From contig NW_023603184.1 of NCBI RefSeq assembly GCF_014898055.3, forward strand, positions 106,568,615 through 106,632,614: 64,000 nt of DNA, read 5' to 3'. Origin of the DNA: Talpa occidentalis. Lineage: Eukaryota; Chordata; Mammalia; Eulipotyphla; Talpidae. Under the pieces are notes generated by a model, which saw only the letters and a program-made list of their open reading frames with translations, had not been told where the DNA came from and did not search any database. This document shows positions 25,797-41,945 of the stretch, piece by piece (positions within the stretch are counted from its first letter, which is position 1; every line of letters starts with the position of its first letter). The position numbers and the translations under genes are program-made.

Positions 25797-27599
25797 TGTG
25801 GGATATTTTATGTTATATATATTTTACTACAATAAAAACAAACAAATAAATAAACAAAATGCTAGGGGGAAATGCCTATTAAGCGAGACCAGGGCCTACC
25901 TCTGAAGCCTCTTCTTTTGTTTCTTACACTGCCACCAAAATTAAGTCTATTTCCTTTTAGGGCTCAAATCTCTTCCTCTTACTTCATCTGCCTAGCTCCT
26001 TTCTAACATGTCTTCCATTTCACACTGAGATTCCTTTCAGATCCAATCAAAACTATCCCTTGCTCCCAGAACTGGAGCTGACAGTTCACCCTCAGCTTCT
26101 TTGGTTCTGACCTCTCCAACTCTAGCTTATTTCAGTTCAAATATGCAGGGTGAGATATGAATTACATTGGCCAGAAGTCAGTACCAGTTCTTTACTGGGT
26201 GTGGTCTCCCACAGGGCTTTCAAAATCCCTCCAATTGAGTGCAATTTCCATGTAGGTACTGTGTTTTAGTGCAAGTATACTCATTTGCATTATCTCAATT
26301 AATGTTATCTCACCTAACACTTTAAAGAAAATATCACTATTTCCATAGCTACTAAGTATCAGAAGATGTTTCTGCAGACTCAACAATCTACCTTCCAACT
26401 TCTTTCAACTATCCAGCATCAAATCCTCTCAAAAGTTGTATTTTTTTCTGTTTATTTTATTCCTCGCCAAGATGTTTTTTTCACTTCCCTAGGTTAATTG
26501 ATGTGGCACCTAGCAGTTTTCTTCTGTATTCCAATCCCTGTTGACATCAAGATAAATCTGGTGTCCATGGCAAACTAACCTAATACTCTAATTTCATATT
26601 TCCCTAACCCTCTTACCCCCAGGAGGCATAATCTCCTCTTCACTTACACCACACAGCACCATGGACTTTGTCATTACAGAGGACTCCTCTGCCTCTGACA
26701 TCCTATGCTCATATACCCCACCCTGACCACAACCTTTGATCCCTCTAGCTCTCTTATCCGGTTATTTCCACACTTCTATTTCAGTATCTGGCACTTTGAT
26801 TGCTCAATTTTCTCCCAGTCCCTCACCACCTTTACTTTGTTATTTAATCCTCATGATCCATGACTTCAAGCATTCTCTTATCAATGCTCTCAATTCCCTT
26901 GGTTCCTCCCATTCCACACCCCAATCCTAGACTAAACTGGCCTCCTAGCTTCTTTGTTCCTACTCTCAGTCTACTGAGACCTGTTGGGAAAAAAGTACCC
27001 AGCTAAGGAGATTGAAGATACCCCAGTTTTCGGTTTTAGTCCTAAAACTGATTAGGGAGGCCCTAATCAGTTCTTTCACAACTGTTATTCAAAAGTTCAC
27101 CACCCTCCACCCCAACCATCTCAACAGATAACTTTATTCCTAATGACCTACCTTATTCCTAACGAGGCTAGAGACCATCAGGCAGGCGTTTCCTTGATGC
27201 CCACAATCTAATTTAGAACCATATTGGTCCAGTGAGTGTACAACTGCCTCCCCAGTCTACACTAATCATGCCTTCTGTGCTCTTGAGCCCATCTGTTTCA
27301 GCTCTCCAAGATTTTTACTTCACTCATCAATTTTCCTTTCTCATGCATTTTAAAATTCTCCTGCTCTGTCACCTCTTTCCTATGAATATATTTGTCTCTT
27401 AAATGATATTTAATCCATAGACTGTGTTTTCTGAGATGGGAGTCTTATTACAAAGAAATCAATTCTTCTCACACTTAAAAATTTATAGCAAATTTTATAG
27501 AATTTGTTTTTGCAATCTGAAAAACATGATTCTAAGATTATATGGAAGAGTAAATGGGGGGAAATAACCTATTTAAAAATTTTAAAAGTTAAAATTTTT
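25797..27599. other. Intergenic sequence; pyrimidine-rich unassigned block at 25,890-26,960
   Basis: A long pyrimidine-rich stretch may be an old repeat in inverted orientation, with a decayed MIR-like piece near 26,270-26,420. No gene seen. Confidence 0.35.
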
Positions 27600-27611
27600 A
27601 AATAGAGTCTG

Positions 27612-27885
27612 GTTTTTTTTAAAAGATCTATTTATTTATGCATCCAAGAACTGGGGTACAGGCCAGAGGTGTGGGGGCATGAGAGGATTCATCGGAGACA
27701 GAGTGGGGAACAGAACAGGCAGACTGACTGAAATACACTGCTGAGGGGAGCAGAGGGCAAGACAGGAGAGGTCTGCTGTGCCATGTGGGTAGCTCCCTGG
27801 CCAGCCGTAGATGGAACGTGTGCTGCAGAGGCTGTGGCAGCTTCATAAGTTGCATCTTAACCCCTTGCGCCACCAGGAAGGCCCC
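27612..27885 (-). repeat. tRNA-derived SINE, inverted
   Basis: Perfect 12-bp target duplication AAATAGAGTCTG at 27600-27611 and 27886-27897. Head GCGCCACCAGGAAGGCCCC. Confidence 0.93.
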
Positions 27886-27897
27886 AAATAGAGTCTG

Positions 27898-29332
27898 TTT
27901 TTAATGATCTATTTTTTTCCCATCAAATTACTTGTATTTTGCTTTATTTGCTAGGGTTTCAGGTATGTTCGTGAAATCCTTTGTAATATTTGGTACCAAT
28001 AAAATAGCCTTGGGAGAGCCATTCTCCTACCTGTGACCATGACACCAGAGCTTACAGTGAACCTCAGAATTAGATGGACACTCAAGAGGAGAGCAGTGCA
28101 TATGACATCCTCATTGAGGTACTGGCAGCAGAGGCACAGAAATGTGGAGTGGTAAGGAAGATATGAGGGGCAGAGTTGTTTAAGATACTCTCCCAGGGAA
28201 TCTCCAAGATAACCTAGAGAGACTTGGGAAGGGAATGATTCCATTGCTCTTTTCTTCCTTCAATTCTACTCTTTTCCCTTTGGGATTTCAAATACTCTTT
28301 CTGTCTTGGCTAAAATAAAGAAATCTTCAAAAATAGTCATGTTAAGAAAGGCCCCTACAGAGTCTGGGGGGGTTTCTCTCCCCTTTCCTTCTCAAGGTCC
28401 TTTAGCACCTGGAGCAGTGGATGAGCGAGGTTCCTCATATTCTCAGAAGGAGTAAAGCCCTCACTGTCTTGGTAGCTCACTTGATGGTTCTTCTCTGAAA
28501 GATATATAGCTTTGCTCTATTCCAAAGATATATTAAGACTCCTTTGCTCCAGATAACATAGACCAAATTCAGCTTGCTTAAGTATGAATAAAACAGACTC
28601 ACATAACTGAAACATCCAGGGCAGATCCTAGCTTGAGTCTAGCTGGATTAAGAAGCAAAAATAATGTCATTAGGACTAGATCTTATATTTGTGATTTTTT
28701 TGGCACTGCTTCCCTCCCAGGTGACTCCATTTTTGGACTGGCTTTGCCCTGTCCAAGGCAAGCAAGAACTGTAGATTTCCCTCCTTCATTTCAGCAACCA
28801 CACAGAAAATATTCTTTCTTCCCAACTGTTTAAACAAGAGATCAGAAATTAGACTAATTAACTCTATCTTTCCAATTATTCACACTTGGATCCTTTCTTT
28901 CTCTCATGTCCCATCTCCAATTTGACAGGAAGTTGTATTGACTCTACCATCAAAACATATCCCAAATCAAACCAGTTCTAATCCCATTTCTCACCATCTC
29001 CTCAGTTATCCCTCAGATCTAAACTACCATCATATTGTAGGGAAGCAAAAATCTGCTATCCCAAAACATGTTTTTTTAGCAATGTTAATTTCACGGGAGG
29101 GGCTGTGAAGCCAGGTAGAAGTTGCCCCTTTGAAGGAGAGTAGACATGTATAAAGGAGAAGTTAGCTCCTTCACTATGTAGGAAAGCCCTCACCTTCTTA
29201 TCTCTTTTCAATGGAAAAGGCAAAACTTAATCTATATACCTTTGTCTAGTGTGACTTCCTTGGTAAACTTCATAAACTTCCCTTTTCTTCCTCCTAACAT
29301 TCCTTAGCTAAGCTATTTAAGATGGTAATCTG
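27898..29332. other. Intergenic sequence without recognised genes
   Basis: No gene signal. Confidence 0.45.
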
Positions 29333-29600
29333 GGGCCTCCCTGGTGGCACAGGCTGTTGAGCACAGCGCTGTGAAGATGTCCGCAGCCTCTGCAATGCTG
29401 GTTTGATCCCCGCCAGCCACGGAACAACCTACATGGCTCAGCAGACCTCTCCTTTCTCGCCCGCTGCTCCCCTCAGCAGTGTATTTCGGTCAGTCTGCCT
29501 GTTCTGTTCCCCGCTCTGCTTCTGGTGAATCCTCTCTCTCCCGCACATCTGGCCTGTACCCAGTTCTTGTATAAATAAAATGAATCTTTAAAAAAAAAAA
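29333..29600 (+). repeat. tRNA-derived SINE, full length
   Basis: Head GGGCCTCCCTGGTGGCACAG. Target duplication AAGATGGTARTCTG at 29319-29332 and 29601-29614. Confidence 0.93.
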
Positions 29601-29804
29601 AAGATGGTAGTCTGAAGCTAAGTAGATGAATTACTTAGTTTTATTGGGTCTCTCCCATGTATACAGGAATATGTATACATATTATTATTAAACTTCTTTT
29701 TTGAACTTTTTCTCTTATCAATCTATCTGATGCCTGTTAATTTGTCAGCCTAGAAGAACCCAGAGGGTACAAAATGATTTCCTTTGTGCCCCCAACTATT
29801 TTTA

Positions 29805-30135
29805 TTTTTTTTAATTTATTTTTTTTTAATTTTTTTTTTAATAGAGGCATGTTTTATTTTATTTATTTGTTTGTTTGTTTGTTTTGTTTATACATGCACT
29901 GGGTACAGTCAGAAGCGCGGGAGGGTGAGAGAATTCACCAGAGCCAGAGCGGGGGGCAGAGCAGGCAGAAGGACCGAAGTACACTGCTGAGGGGAGCAGC
30001 GGGCGGCAGGAGAGGTCTGCGCGCCATGTGGGACCCTCCTCCGGCGGCCGGGGAGCAGCCGGGGATCGAACCGGCGCCGCAGAGGCTGCGGGCAGCTTCG
30101 CAACCCAGCGCTCAACCGCTGCGCCACCTGGGAGG
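29805..30135 (-). repeat. tRNA-derived SINE, young GC-rich subfamily, inverted
   Basis: CpG-rich body (CGGCGGCCGGGGAGCAG, GAACCGGCGCCGCAGAGG), a diagnostic tail with (TTTG)n next to TATACATGCACTGGGTAC, and a perfect 16-bp duplication CCCCCAACTATTTTTA (29789-29804 and 30136-30151). The least decayed copy in the window. Confidence 0.93.
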
Positions 30136-30270
30136 CCCCCAACTATTTTTAATGTGGATTATTACAATAATCTGAAACTATTCTTACTTCTACTCTTACT
30201 CCCTACTACCTATTCTCAGCAAGCAACCAGAGTAATCCAGTAAACTATAACAAAACAAAGAAAAAGTTCT

Positions 30271-30546
30271 TTTTAAAAAAAAAAAAGATTTATTTATTTA
30301 TGCATACAAGAACTGGGGTACAGGCCAGAGATGTGTGTGTTGGGGGGGGGGGTGACAGGATTCACCAGAGACAGAGTGGGAGAAGAACAGGCAGACTGAC
30401 TAAAATACACTGTTGAGGGGAGCAGCAGGTAAGTCAAAAGAGGTCTGCTGGCCCACGTGGGTAGCTCCCTGGCTGGGGATAGTGCTGCAGTGGCGGCGGA
30501 GAGTTTCACAGGTTGTGTCAACCCCTTGCACCACCAGGGAGACCCC
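30271..30546 (-). repeat. tRNA-derived SINE, inverted
   Basis: Perfect 14-bp duplication AAAGAAAAAGTTCT at 30257-30270 and 30547-30560. Only about 120 bp from the previous SINE. Confidence 0.93.
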
Positions 30547-30560
30547 AAAGAAAAAGTTCT

Positions 30561-30809
30561 GAACTGACTATTATCCCCAGATTTCATGCAGAAGGGGGAG
30601 ACAGAAGCACCTATCTCCCTGTCTTTCCCAGAAAGAATTTTATTTGCATAATTTGAAAAGCTGCTGCCCAAGGATCTGGTTCCCCATTAGTTTACTTTTA
30701 GATGATGATAAAGGAGAAGTCAAAAATTAGGACTAGTAGTAATATCAACCCATGACTTAGGGAGAGCTTAGAGACTGCATGTTTGTGCCCTCTTCCTCCT
30801 CCTTGTCCC
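30561..30809. other. Intergenic spacer
   Basis: Nothing recognised. Confidence 0.4.
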
Positions 30810-31165
30810 TATTCGCTTACTGAAACCTAATCCACAATAGATAAGATGGGGTCTTTCGGAGGTAATCAGGTCATTGAGGGTGAAGCACTCCTCTTATGGT
30901 ATTAGTGTCTTTATAAAGAAGAAAGAGGAAAGTACCTTTGCACTCTCTCTAACCTCCTTCCCACCATCCTGCCTCTCTTCAATGTGAGGACAGAGCAAGC
31001 TGACAGGTATTTGCAACCAGGCAGAAGGCTCTCACCTGAACCCAACCTGCTGACACCCTGATAGCCTTTCCAGTCTTTACAACTGTTAGAAATAAATGTC
31101 TATTTTTAAATTCACCCAGTCTACGTATTTTGCTAAAGCTGTCTGAACTAAGACAGATTAACGTT
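30810..31165 (+). repeat. MaLR-type solo LTR (MLT1/MST-like)
   Basis: Follows the MaLR LTR plan: CTGAAACCTAATCCACAAT, GGAGGTAATCAGGTCATTGA, ATTAGTGTCTTTATAAAG, ATGTGAGGACAGAGC, GAACCCAACCTGCTGACACC, GTTAGAAATAAATG, and the closing ACTAAGACAG. No internal retroviral genes, so only the LTR remains. Confidence 0.75.
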
Positions 31166-31599
31166 GAAAATAGGGAAATTAATTCAACAGATAATCATTT
31201 GTGACTCAGAGAAGGAATTTCCATGACCCAGGGCAGAAACGTGATTATGAATACTTACTCATGAGTGGCTGGAGGCAAATCACAAAATAGCAAATGAATA
31301 AACTGCTAAGAAGAGCCTGAGAGCCTACTCCAGAGAGGGTATTACAGTAGTCATACAGGACCCTGCATTCAGGAGACTTCCTGACTTGGCTTAATGTTCA
31401 TATGTCACTGTTAAGAAATTCTTAATAATTTTTTAATAAAGAGCCCTCCATTTTCATTTTGCACTAGGTTCACAATTATGCACTAAGTTGTGCAAAGCAC
31501 TGAAGGGACCCAAAATGTTTTATTCATTGAGTATTCACTTAATATTCAACAAGTGAATAAATTGCCTATTATGAGTAAAAAGGTCTCTACAACCCCTGA

Positions 31600-31815
31600 C
31601 ATTCAACCTTCTTAAGCCCTAATTTAAGTCATCTAAAAAATGAAAATAATAGGGCCTACTCATAAGTTTATTAGAAGAGGAATTAAATGCGATCAGGAAC
31701 ATAGGGTTCTTAGAATAGTGCAAAGTAAATGGTAAGTGTTCAATAATGTGAGTGACTATGATGAATTTCCAGGACCTAGCATTGTCTGGCACATTGTAAG
31801 AGTTCAATAAAGTGG
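31600..31815 (+). repeat. MIR fragment
   Basis: CATCTAAAAAATGAAAATAA, GAATTAAATGCGATCAGG, TAGAATAGTGCAAAGTAAAT and GTTCAATAA follow the MIR 3' half. Confidence 0.6.
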
Positions 31816-32776
31816 AGATAAAATGGAAATCTCAGATTAATCTAGTTTGATATATTTTTGTATAAATGAAACAGATATGGCAGATATGGCTACATATACA
31901 CATCCATATGTACTTAAAACATTAATTAGGCCTAGAAGAAAACATAAAGGGATATTCACAAAGTTGCTGACTATGGTCAAATCTGTGTGATAGTATTTAA
32001 GGGAAGAAATTCTTATTTTTATTTTATATATTCTCCTTATTTTAAAAAACTTGTCTTTTAGAAAAATAAAGCAACTGGAATATTCTGAATATAGTGGCTG
32101 ATAACAAGGTTTATAGAATAACACAATTCCTTCCTTCTAAGAATTACCTTCCTTCTGTTCAAAATATCTTCATCCAATTTCTATTCTTTCAGTTGATTCT
32201 GCTATAATTTGCTATTGATCTTAGAAAAATCAACTCCTTGATCTGCTTAAGAGCTTTCTCATTTATAAGATGAGACAATTGAGATAGTGCTTTCCAATAA
32301 TGGACTTTGCCATGCTAGTGTCCTGAATGTAGGTGAGGTTCTGATAATAGGCCAGTTGAGAAGATTCAGAGCCGGGAAGAATCTCCCTGGCCAGTCCCTC
32401 TGGTCATGAGCAGCTTTGTTTAGGGGTTCCTGGGATATCTGTGCAAAGAAAGCAGTTTGAGGTGTAAGTCAAATAAGCAGCAAGTATGGGGGACAACAAC
32501 CAGCTCATTCAGTTCAGCTGTTTATATGCTACCAAAGAGATGCCAGTGACATGGGTATCTATCTGCAAAGCACCCCAAGGCCTGGCATAATGGGGTTCCT
32601 GATGGGCTCAGTTCCAGGTAATGCCTCTAATATTTGTCTTCACACACATTTAGTGGATATTTCCATCCTTTTGCTGAGATGAACTCTTTTAGTGGCACAC
32701 GTTAGCTGTTGACAGTGTGTGTATGTTCTGAAATGTATATTTTCAGCGAAAAAATTTTGATATAAAATGCAGTATT
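31816..32776. other. Intergenic sequence without recognised genes
   Basis: No gene signal. Confidence 0.4.
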
Positions 32777-33042
32777 GGGCCTCCCTGGTGGTGCAAGGGT
32801 TTAAGACGCAACCTATGAAGCTATCCGCAGCCACTGCAGCTGGCCAGGGAGCAACCCACATGGTGCAACAGACCTCTCCTGACTTGCCCGCTGCTCCCCT
32901 CAGCAGTGTATTTCAGTCAGTCTGCCTGTTCTGCTCCCCACTCTGTCTCTGGTGAATCCTCTCACTCCCCACACCTCTGATCTGTACCCCAGTTCTTGTA
33001 CACATAAATAAATCTCTTAAAAAAATTTTTAATAAATAAATA
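32777..33042 (+). repeat. tRNA-derived SINE
   Basis: Head GGGCCTCCCTGGTGGTGCAA, lacking part of the B-box region. Target duplication AAAATGCAGTATTGGG at 32764-32779 and 33043-33058. Confidence 0.92.
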
Positions 33043-33164
33043 AAAATGCAGTATTGGGTTTGAAATTCATTAGCATTAGCATATGAAATTGCAACATTAC
33101 ATTTATCAATAAAAGAATTGTCATTCTTTAATATAATTAGCTTAGCTAGATGCATTAAAAAAAA

Positions 33165-34760
33165 CTAATGTTGATAAACTACATACCCAAAATCAATATA
33201 ATCTATGTTACTATCCTGCCTAAGGTAACTGATAAATCTAACACAATCCCAATCAAAATACCAACATATTTTTCAAAGAAATTGAATTTATATTGAATCA
33301 CAATAGGGAACCTCAAATAGCAAAGGCCATCCTGAGAAAAAAGTAGAGAAAGAGAGGCATCATGTAACTGACTTCAACCTTTATTATAAAACAACAGTAT
33401 TAAAAACCATAAGGTATTGAGACAAAAATAGATATATGGATCAATGGGACAGAGTTTAAAGCCAAGAGATAAATCCACATAGGTATTCAGTAACTAATCT
33501 ATGATAAAGTAGGCAGGATCATACAATTGGGAGAGTCTATGTAATAAAATGTGCTGGGAAAACTGGGAGGCCACACACAAAATAATGAAGTTGATCACAT
33601 ACATAAAAATAAATTCTAAGTGGACCAAAGATTTAGAAATAAGGTCTGGAACAACAAAATATATAGAAGATATGCAGAAGGCTAGTAGATAGATGAAAAA
33701 TGTACATCATCGCTTCTAACAAGAGAAATGCAGATTAAATTCACAATGAGATACCATCTTACATCTTTGAGAACAGCACATATTTTTTTTAAGTAATTTT
33801 TAATTAATTAATTAATTAATTATTTATACAAGCACTGGGTACAGTCAAGCGCAGGAGGGTGGGAGAATTCACCTGAGCCAGAGAGGGGAGCAGAACAGGC
33901 AGAAGGACCGAAGTACACTGCTGAGGGGAGCAGCAGGCGGCAGGAGAGGTCTGCGCACCATGTGGGACCTTCCTCCGGTGGCCAGGGAGCAGTCAGGGAT
34001 CGAATGGGCGCAGCAGAGGCTGCGGGCAGCCCAGCGCTCAACCGCTGTGCCACCGGGGAGGCCCAAGAACAGCACCTATTAATAAGATCCCCAACAAGAA
34101 GAATTAGAGAGGATTCAGAGAAAGAATAACTCTATTACACTGTTGGTGGGAATATAAACTGGTGCATCCATTATGGAAAGCGATTTGCATTCATCTTCAA
34201 AAGGTAAAAATGAAAAGAACATATGACCCAGCAATCCCACTCTTGGACATCTATTCAAATAACATGAAATCATCAACATAAACCTATTTACTCTATAATG
34301 TTTACTTCAACACTATTTACAATAGCTATGACAGGGAAGCAGCCTAAATGTCCTTCAAGAGATGATTGGATAAAGAAGATGTAGTATAGCCACACTATAA
34401 AATACTATTCAGTCAAAGGAAAAAATGAAATGCGGCCATTTACAGAAAAAGGGAGGAAGTTTAAAGGAATTATTTATAGTAAAGCAAGTTAGAATAAAAA
34501 ACACACTGGATATTTATGTAACAAGCAATTTGACAAAGTAAAACAATTACAAAAACAAGCAGACATTAATAGATTTAATGAGGACTCAGAGGCAGGAGTG
34601 GAGAAGGCGAAAGGGGACAAGAGGCTATAAAAGATAGGGTTGGGGGGGAATAAAACCCCACATACCTTCTGGATGAACAAATCTGGAGGCACCAAATTTC
34701 ACTGAAAGGCAAAGACTTGAATAAGTGCACTGAATAAGAATACCATATTCTTCATGAAGT
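33165..34760 (+). repeat. LINE-1, 3' end of ORF2 and 3' UTR, split by a SINE
   Basis: Matches the last part of L1 ORF2 (CACAATCCCAATCAAAATAC, ATATATGGATCAATGGGACA) and then the 3' flank (TTGGTGGGAATATAAACTGG, ACCCAGCAATCCCACT, TACAATAGCTATGACAGG). Frame is broken throughout, so inactive. A SINE at 33785-34065 interrupts it. Confidence 0.85.
33785..34065 (-). repeat. tRNA-derived SINE, young subfamily, inside LINE-1
   Basis: GC-rich body like the copies at 29.8 and 46.6 kb, with a (TTAA)n tail stretch. Duplication AGAACAGCACMTATT at 33770-33784 and 34066-34080. Confidence 0.93.
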
Positions 34761-35989
34761 GGTTAGTATCCCTCTATTGTTTCTTAAATATAAGAATTTA
34801 ATATAATTCAAAGAAGACTAACAGAAGTTATTAATTAGAAATAACTTGGTTGAAAAACATGTGTACAAACATGACCTAAAGTTAAGTGGTCATGCTAACA
34901 GTGTTTCATATGGTACTTTGATATGAATATCATCTTTTCAAAATTGATCAAGTTACCTACCACTGTTTCATAGTACTCAAACTCACAAAGCCTTGATGCA
35001 TTAACTGGACATAAAGGATATAAATTTCCCCAATTATTTCAAGTACTGTTGTTAGCTATTGGGAACATTGATAAGCAGCATACATAATAGTTGGCTTATG
35101 ATGATGGAATCAGAGCAACAGGAGGAGGCTCGTTTGGAGGTTATTTCATCCAAATTCCATTAAAGCCTGGTTACAGCCCTGCAACTGAGTACCTTTTGTT
35201 CATGTCTGCCAAACAAAATGCCTGTTCCACTTGGATAAGTCCAGATAAACATCAATAAATTTTCTTTCCTAAACTCCAAGCTCTGCTAACACAAGCTGTT
35301 TTTCAAACAATTTACAATAAAATTGTTGGATTTGTAACCTTTCCAAGTGAGGGCCTGATCAATTCTAAAGGACGGTTACATTAAAATACAGAGGGCATTT
35401 CTCAACAAGGGAGGGAATCTCCCTTGCCAATCAATTGTGGTCACTTTTTTCAGTACCTTTGTTTAAATGTGGACCCACAAGTTATTAATTTATAGCTTGC
35501 ATGCATGTTAGAGATCACCTAATTTCATCCCCATTTTCATGAAAAAGACTAAAGTTCAGTGAGTTCAATGATTTCAAATCACCTGATGAGGCCCACAAAA
35601 GATGAACTCTCCAGCCTTTAACTCTAATCATCTCATTCATTATATTTTCACAACAGGAAACATTAAAGTAAAAATGACTGGCAAATAGTTTATCTGGCCA
35701 CCCTACTTTTAGAAAACTTGTAAATTACACAATTCCTTATATTCCACCTATGGGAGAACGGTTTCAACTCTTTCCACAGAAACCAGAAGTGTTAGAAAAC
35801 AGTGCCAAGAGATTTTTTTGAGTTCATTGAGTACCTAATGAACTGACCTGGTCTAATCCTGCCTCATTTCTTTAAAGGGAAAATTTCAGCATGTCAGCCG
35901 CGTTTCGGGGCCTTCTCGAGGTGCCCATAATCTGTATCTGGTAGTGTCGTAGGTTTCAGTGCGGCCCTCACAGGTGGGTGTCACTGCCA
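34761..35989. other. HNRNPA3 upstream flank
   Basis: Unique-looking, no SINE. No exon recognised. CpG content rises only at the right end. Confidence 0.45.
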
Positions 35990-36233
35990 CACAAACTTGT
36001 CCCTGGCAATAAGAAACCGGCGCGATGCCGAGGGGCAAAGAAGATTTTATCTTGCAACCTCTGACTACAGAAGAGAAAAGTGTGGTTTTACTCAGGCACG
36101 GTGGGAATAAACTCGGAAATGGAGACCGAGAGACCTCTGTGGAGGAGGGGAAAGAAGCGCGAGAAGAAAGGGAAAGGCCCTTTTCACCGGTGACGCGCGG
36201 TCACGAGCCGTTCTCCCGACGTGGGCGCGCGCC

Positions 36234-36238
36234 ATTGG
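36234..36238 (-). promoter_or_regulatory. Inverted CCAAT box (NF-Y type)
   Basis: ATTGG in the context GCGCCATTGGCGGAGC, about 300 bp before the HNRNPA3 ATG. The flanks CCATTGGC/GGAG fit an NF-Y site in a CpG-island promoter. Confidence 0.45.
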
Positions 36239-36455
36239 CGGAGCGCAAGCTGACGTCCCTGCAGTCGCCCGGGCGCGAACGACGGCAAGGGCGGCGCCGC
36301 ACTGGAAGTTGGCGAGGCGCGCGCGCTCCCGCGGCTCGCCACGCCCCCGCCCTCCATCCGCCAACCCGCTCGTCCAGTCGCTCTTCGCGCCCAGTTGGCC
36401 ACGCCCCCTCCACGCCCGCCCCTCCTCCACCAGACCGGCGGCGCGCGGAAAGCGC

Positions 36456-36465
36456 GTCACGTGAC
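36456..36465. promoter_or_regulatory. Palindromic E-box GTCACGTGAC
   Basis: Exact 10-bp palindrome 70 bp before the HNRNPA3 ATG. It matches the CLEAR/USF/MiT-family consensus GTCACGTGAC. It is followed by GGCCCCGCC and a pyrimidine-rich run. Binding is inferred from sequence only. Confidence 0.6.
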
Positions 36466-36472
36466 GACTGGC

Positions 36473-36534
36473 CCCGCCTCTTCCTCTCGGTCCCATATTG
36501 AACTCGAGTTGGAAGAGGCGAGTCCGGTCTCAAA
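36473..36534 (+). promoter_or_regulatory. HNRNPA3: Probable HNRNPA3 transcription start zone and 5' UTR
   Basis: A pyrimidine-rich run (CCCCGCCTCTTCCTCTCGG) is followed by the conserved-looking leader CCCATATTGAACTCGAG up to the ATG. The run could act as a TOP-like start, as in other hnRNP A genes. The exact start cannot be seen from sequence. Confidence 0.5.

Positions 36535-41945
<5,411 letters not shown>

Noticed and set aside
30810..31165. Possible endogenous retrovirus
   Set aside because: Only an LTR-like segment of MaLR type is present; no gag, pol or env sequence was seen beside it.
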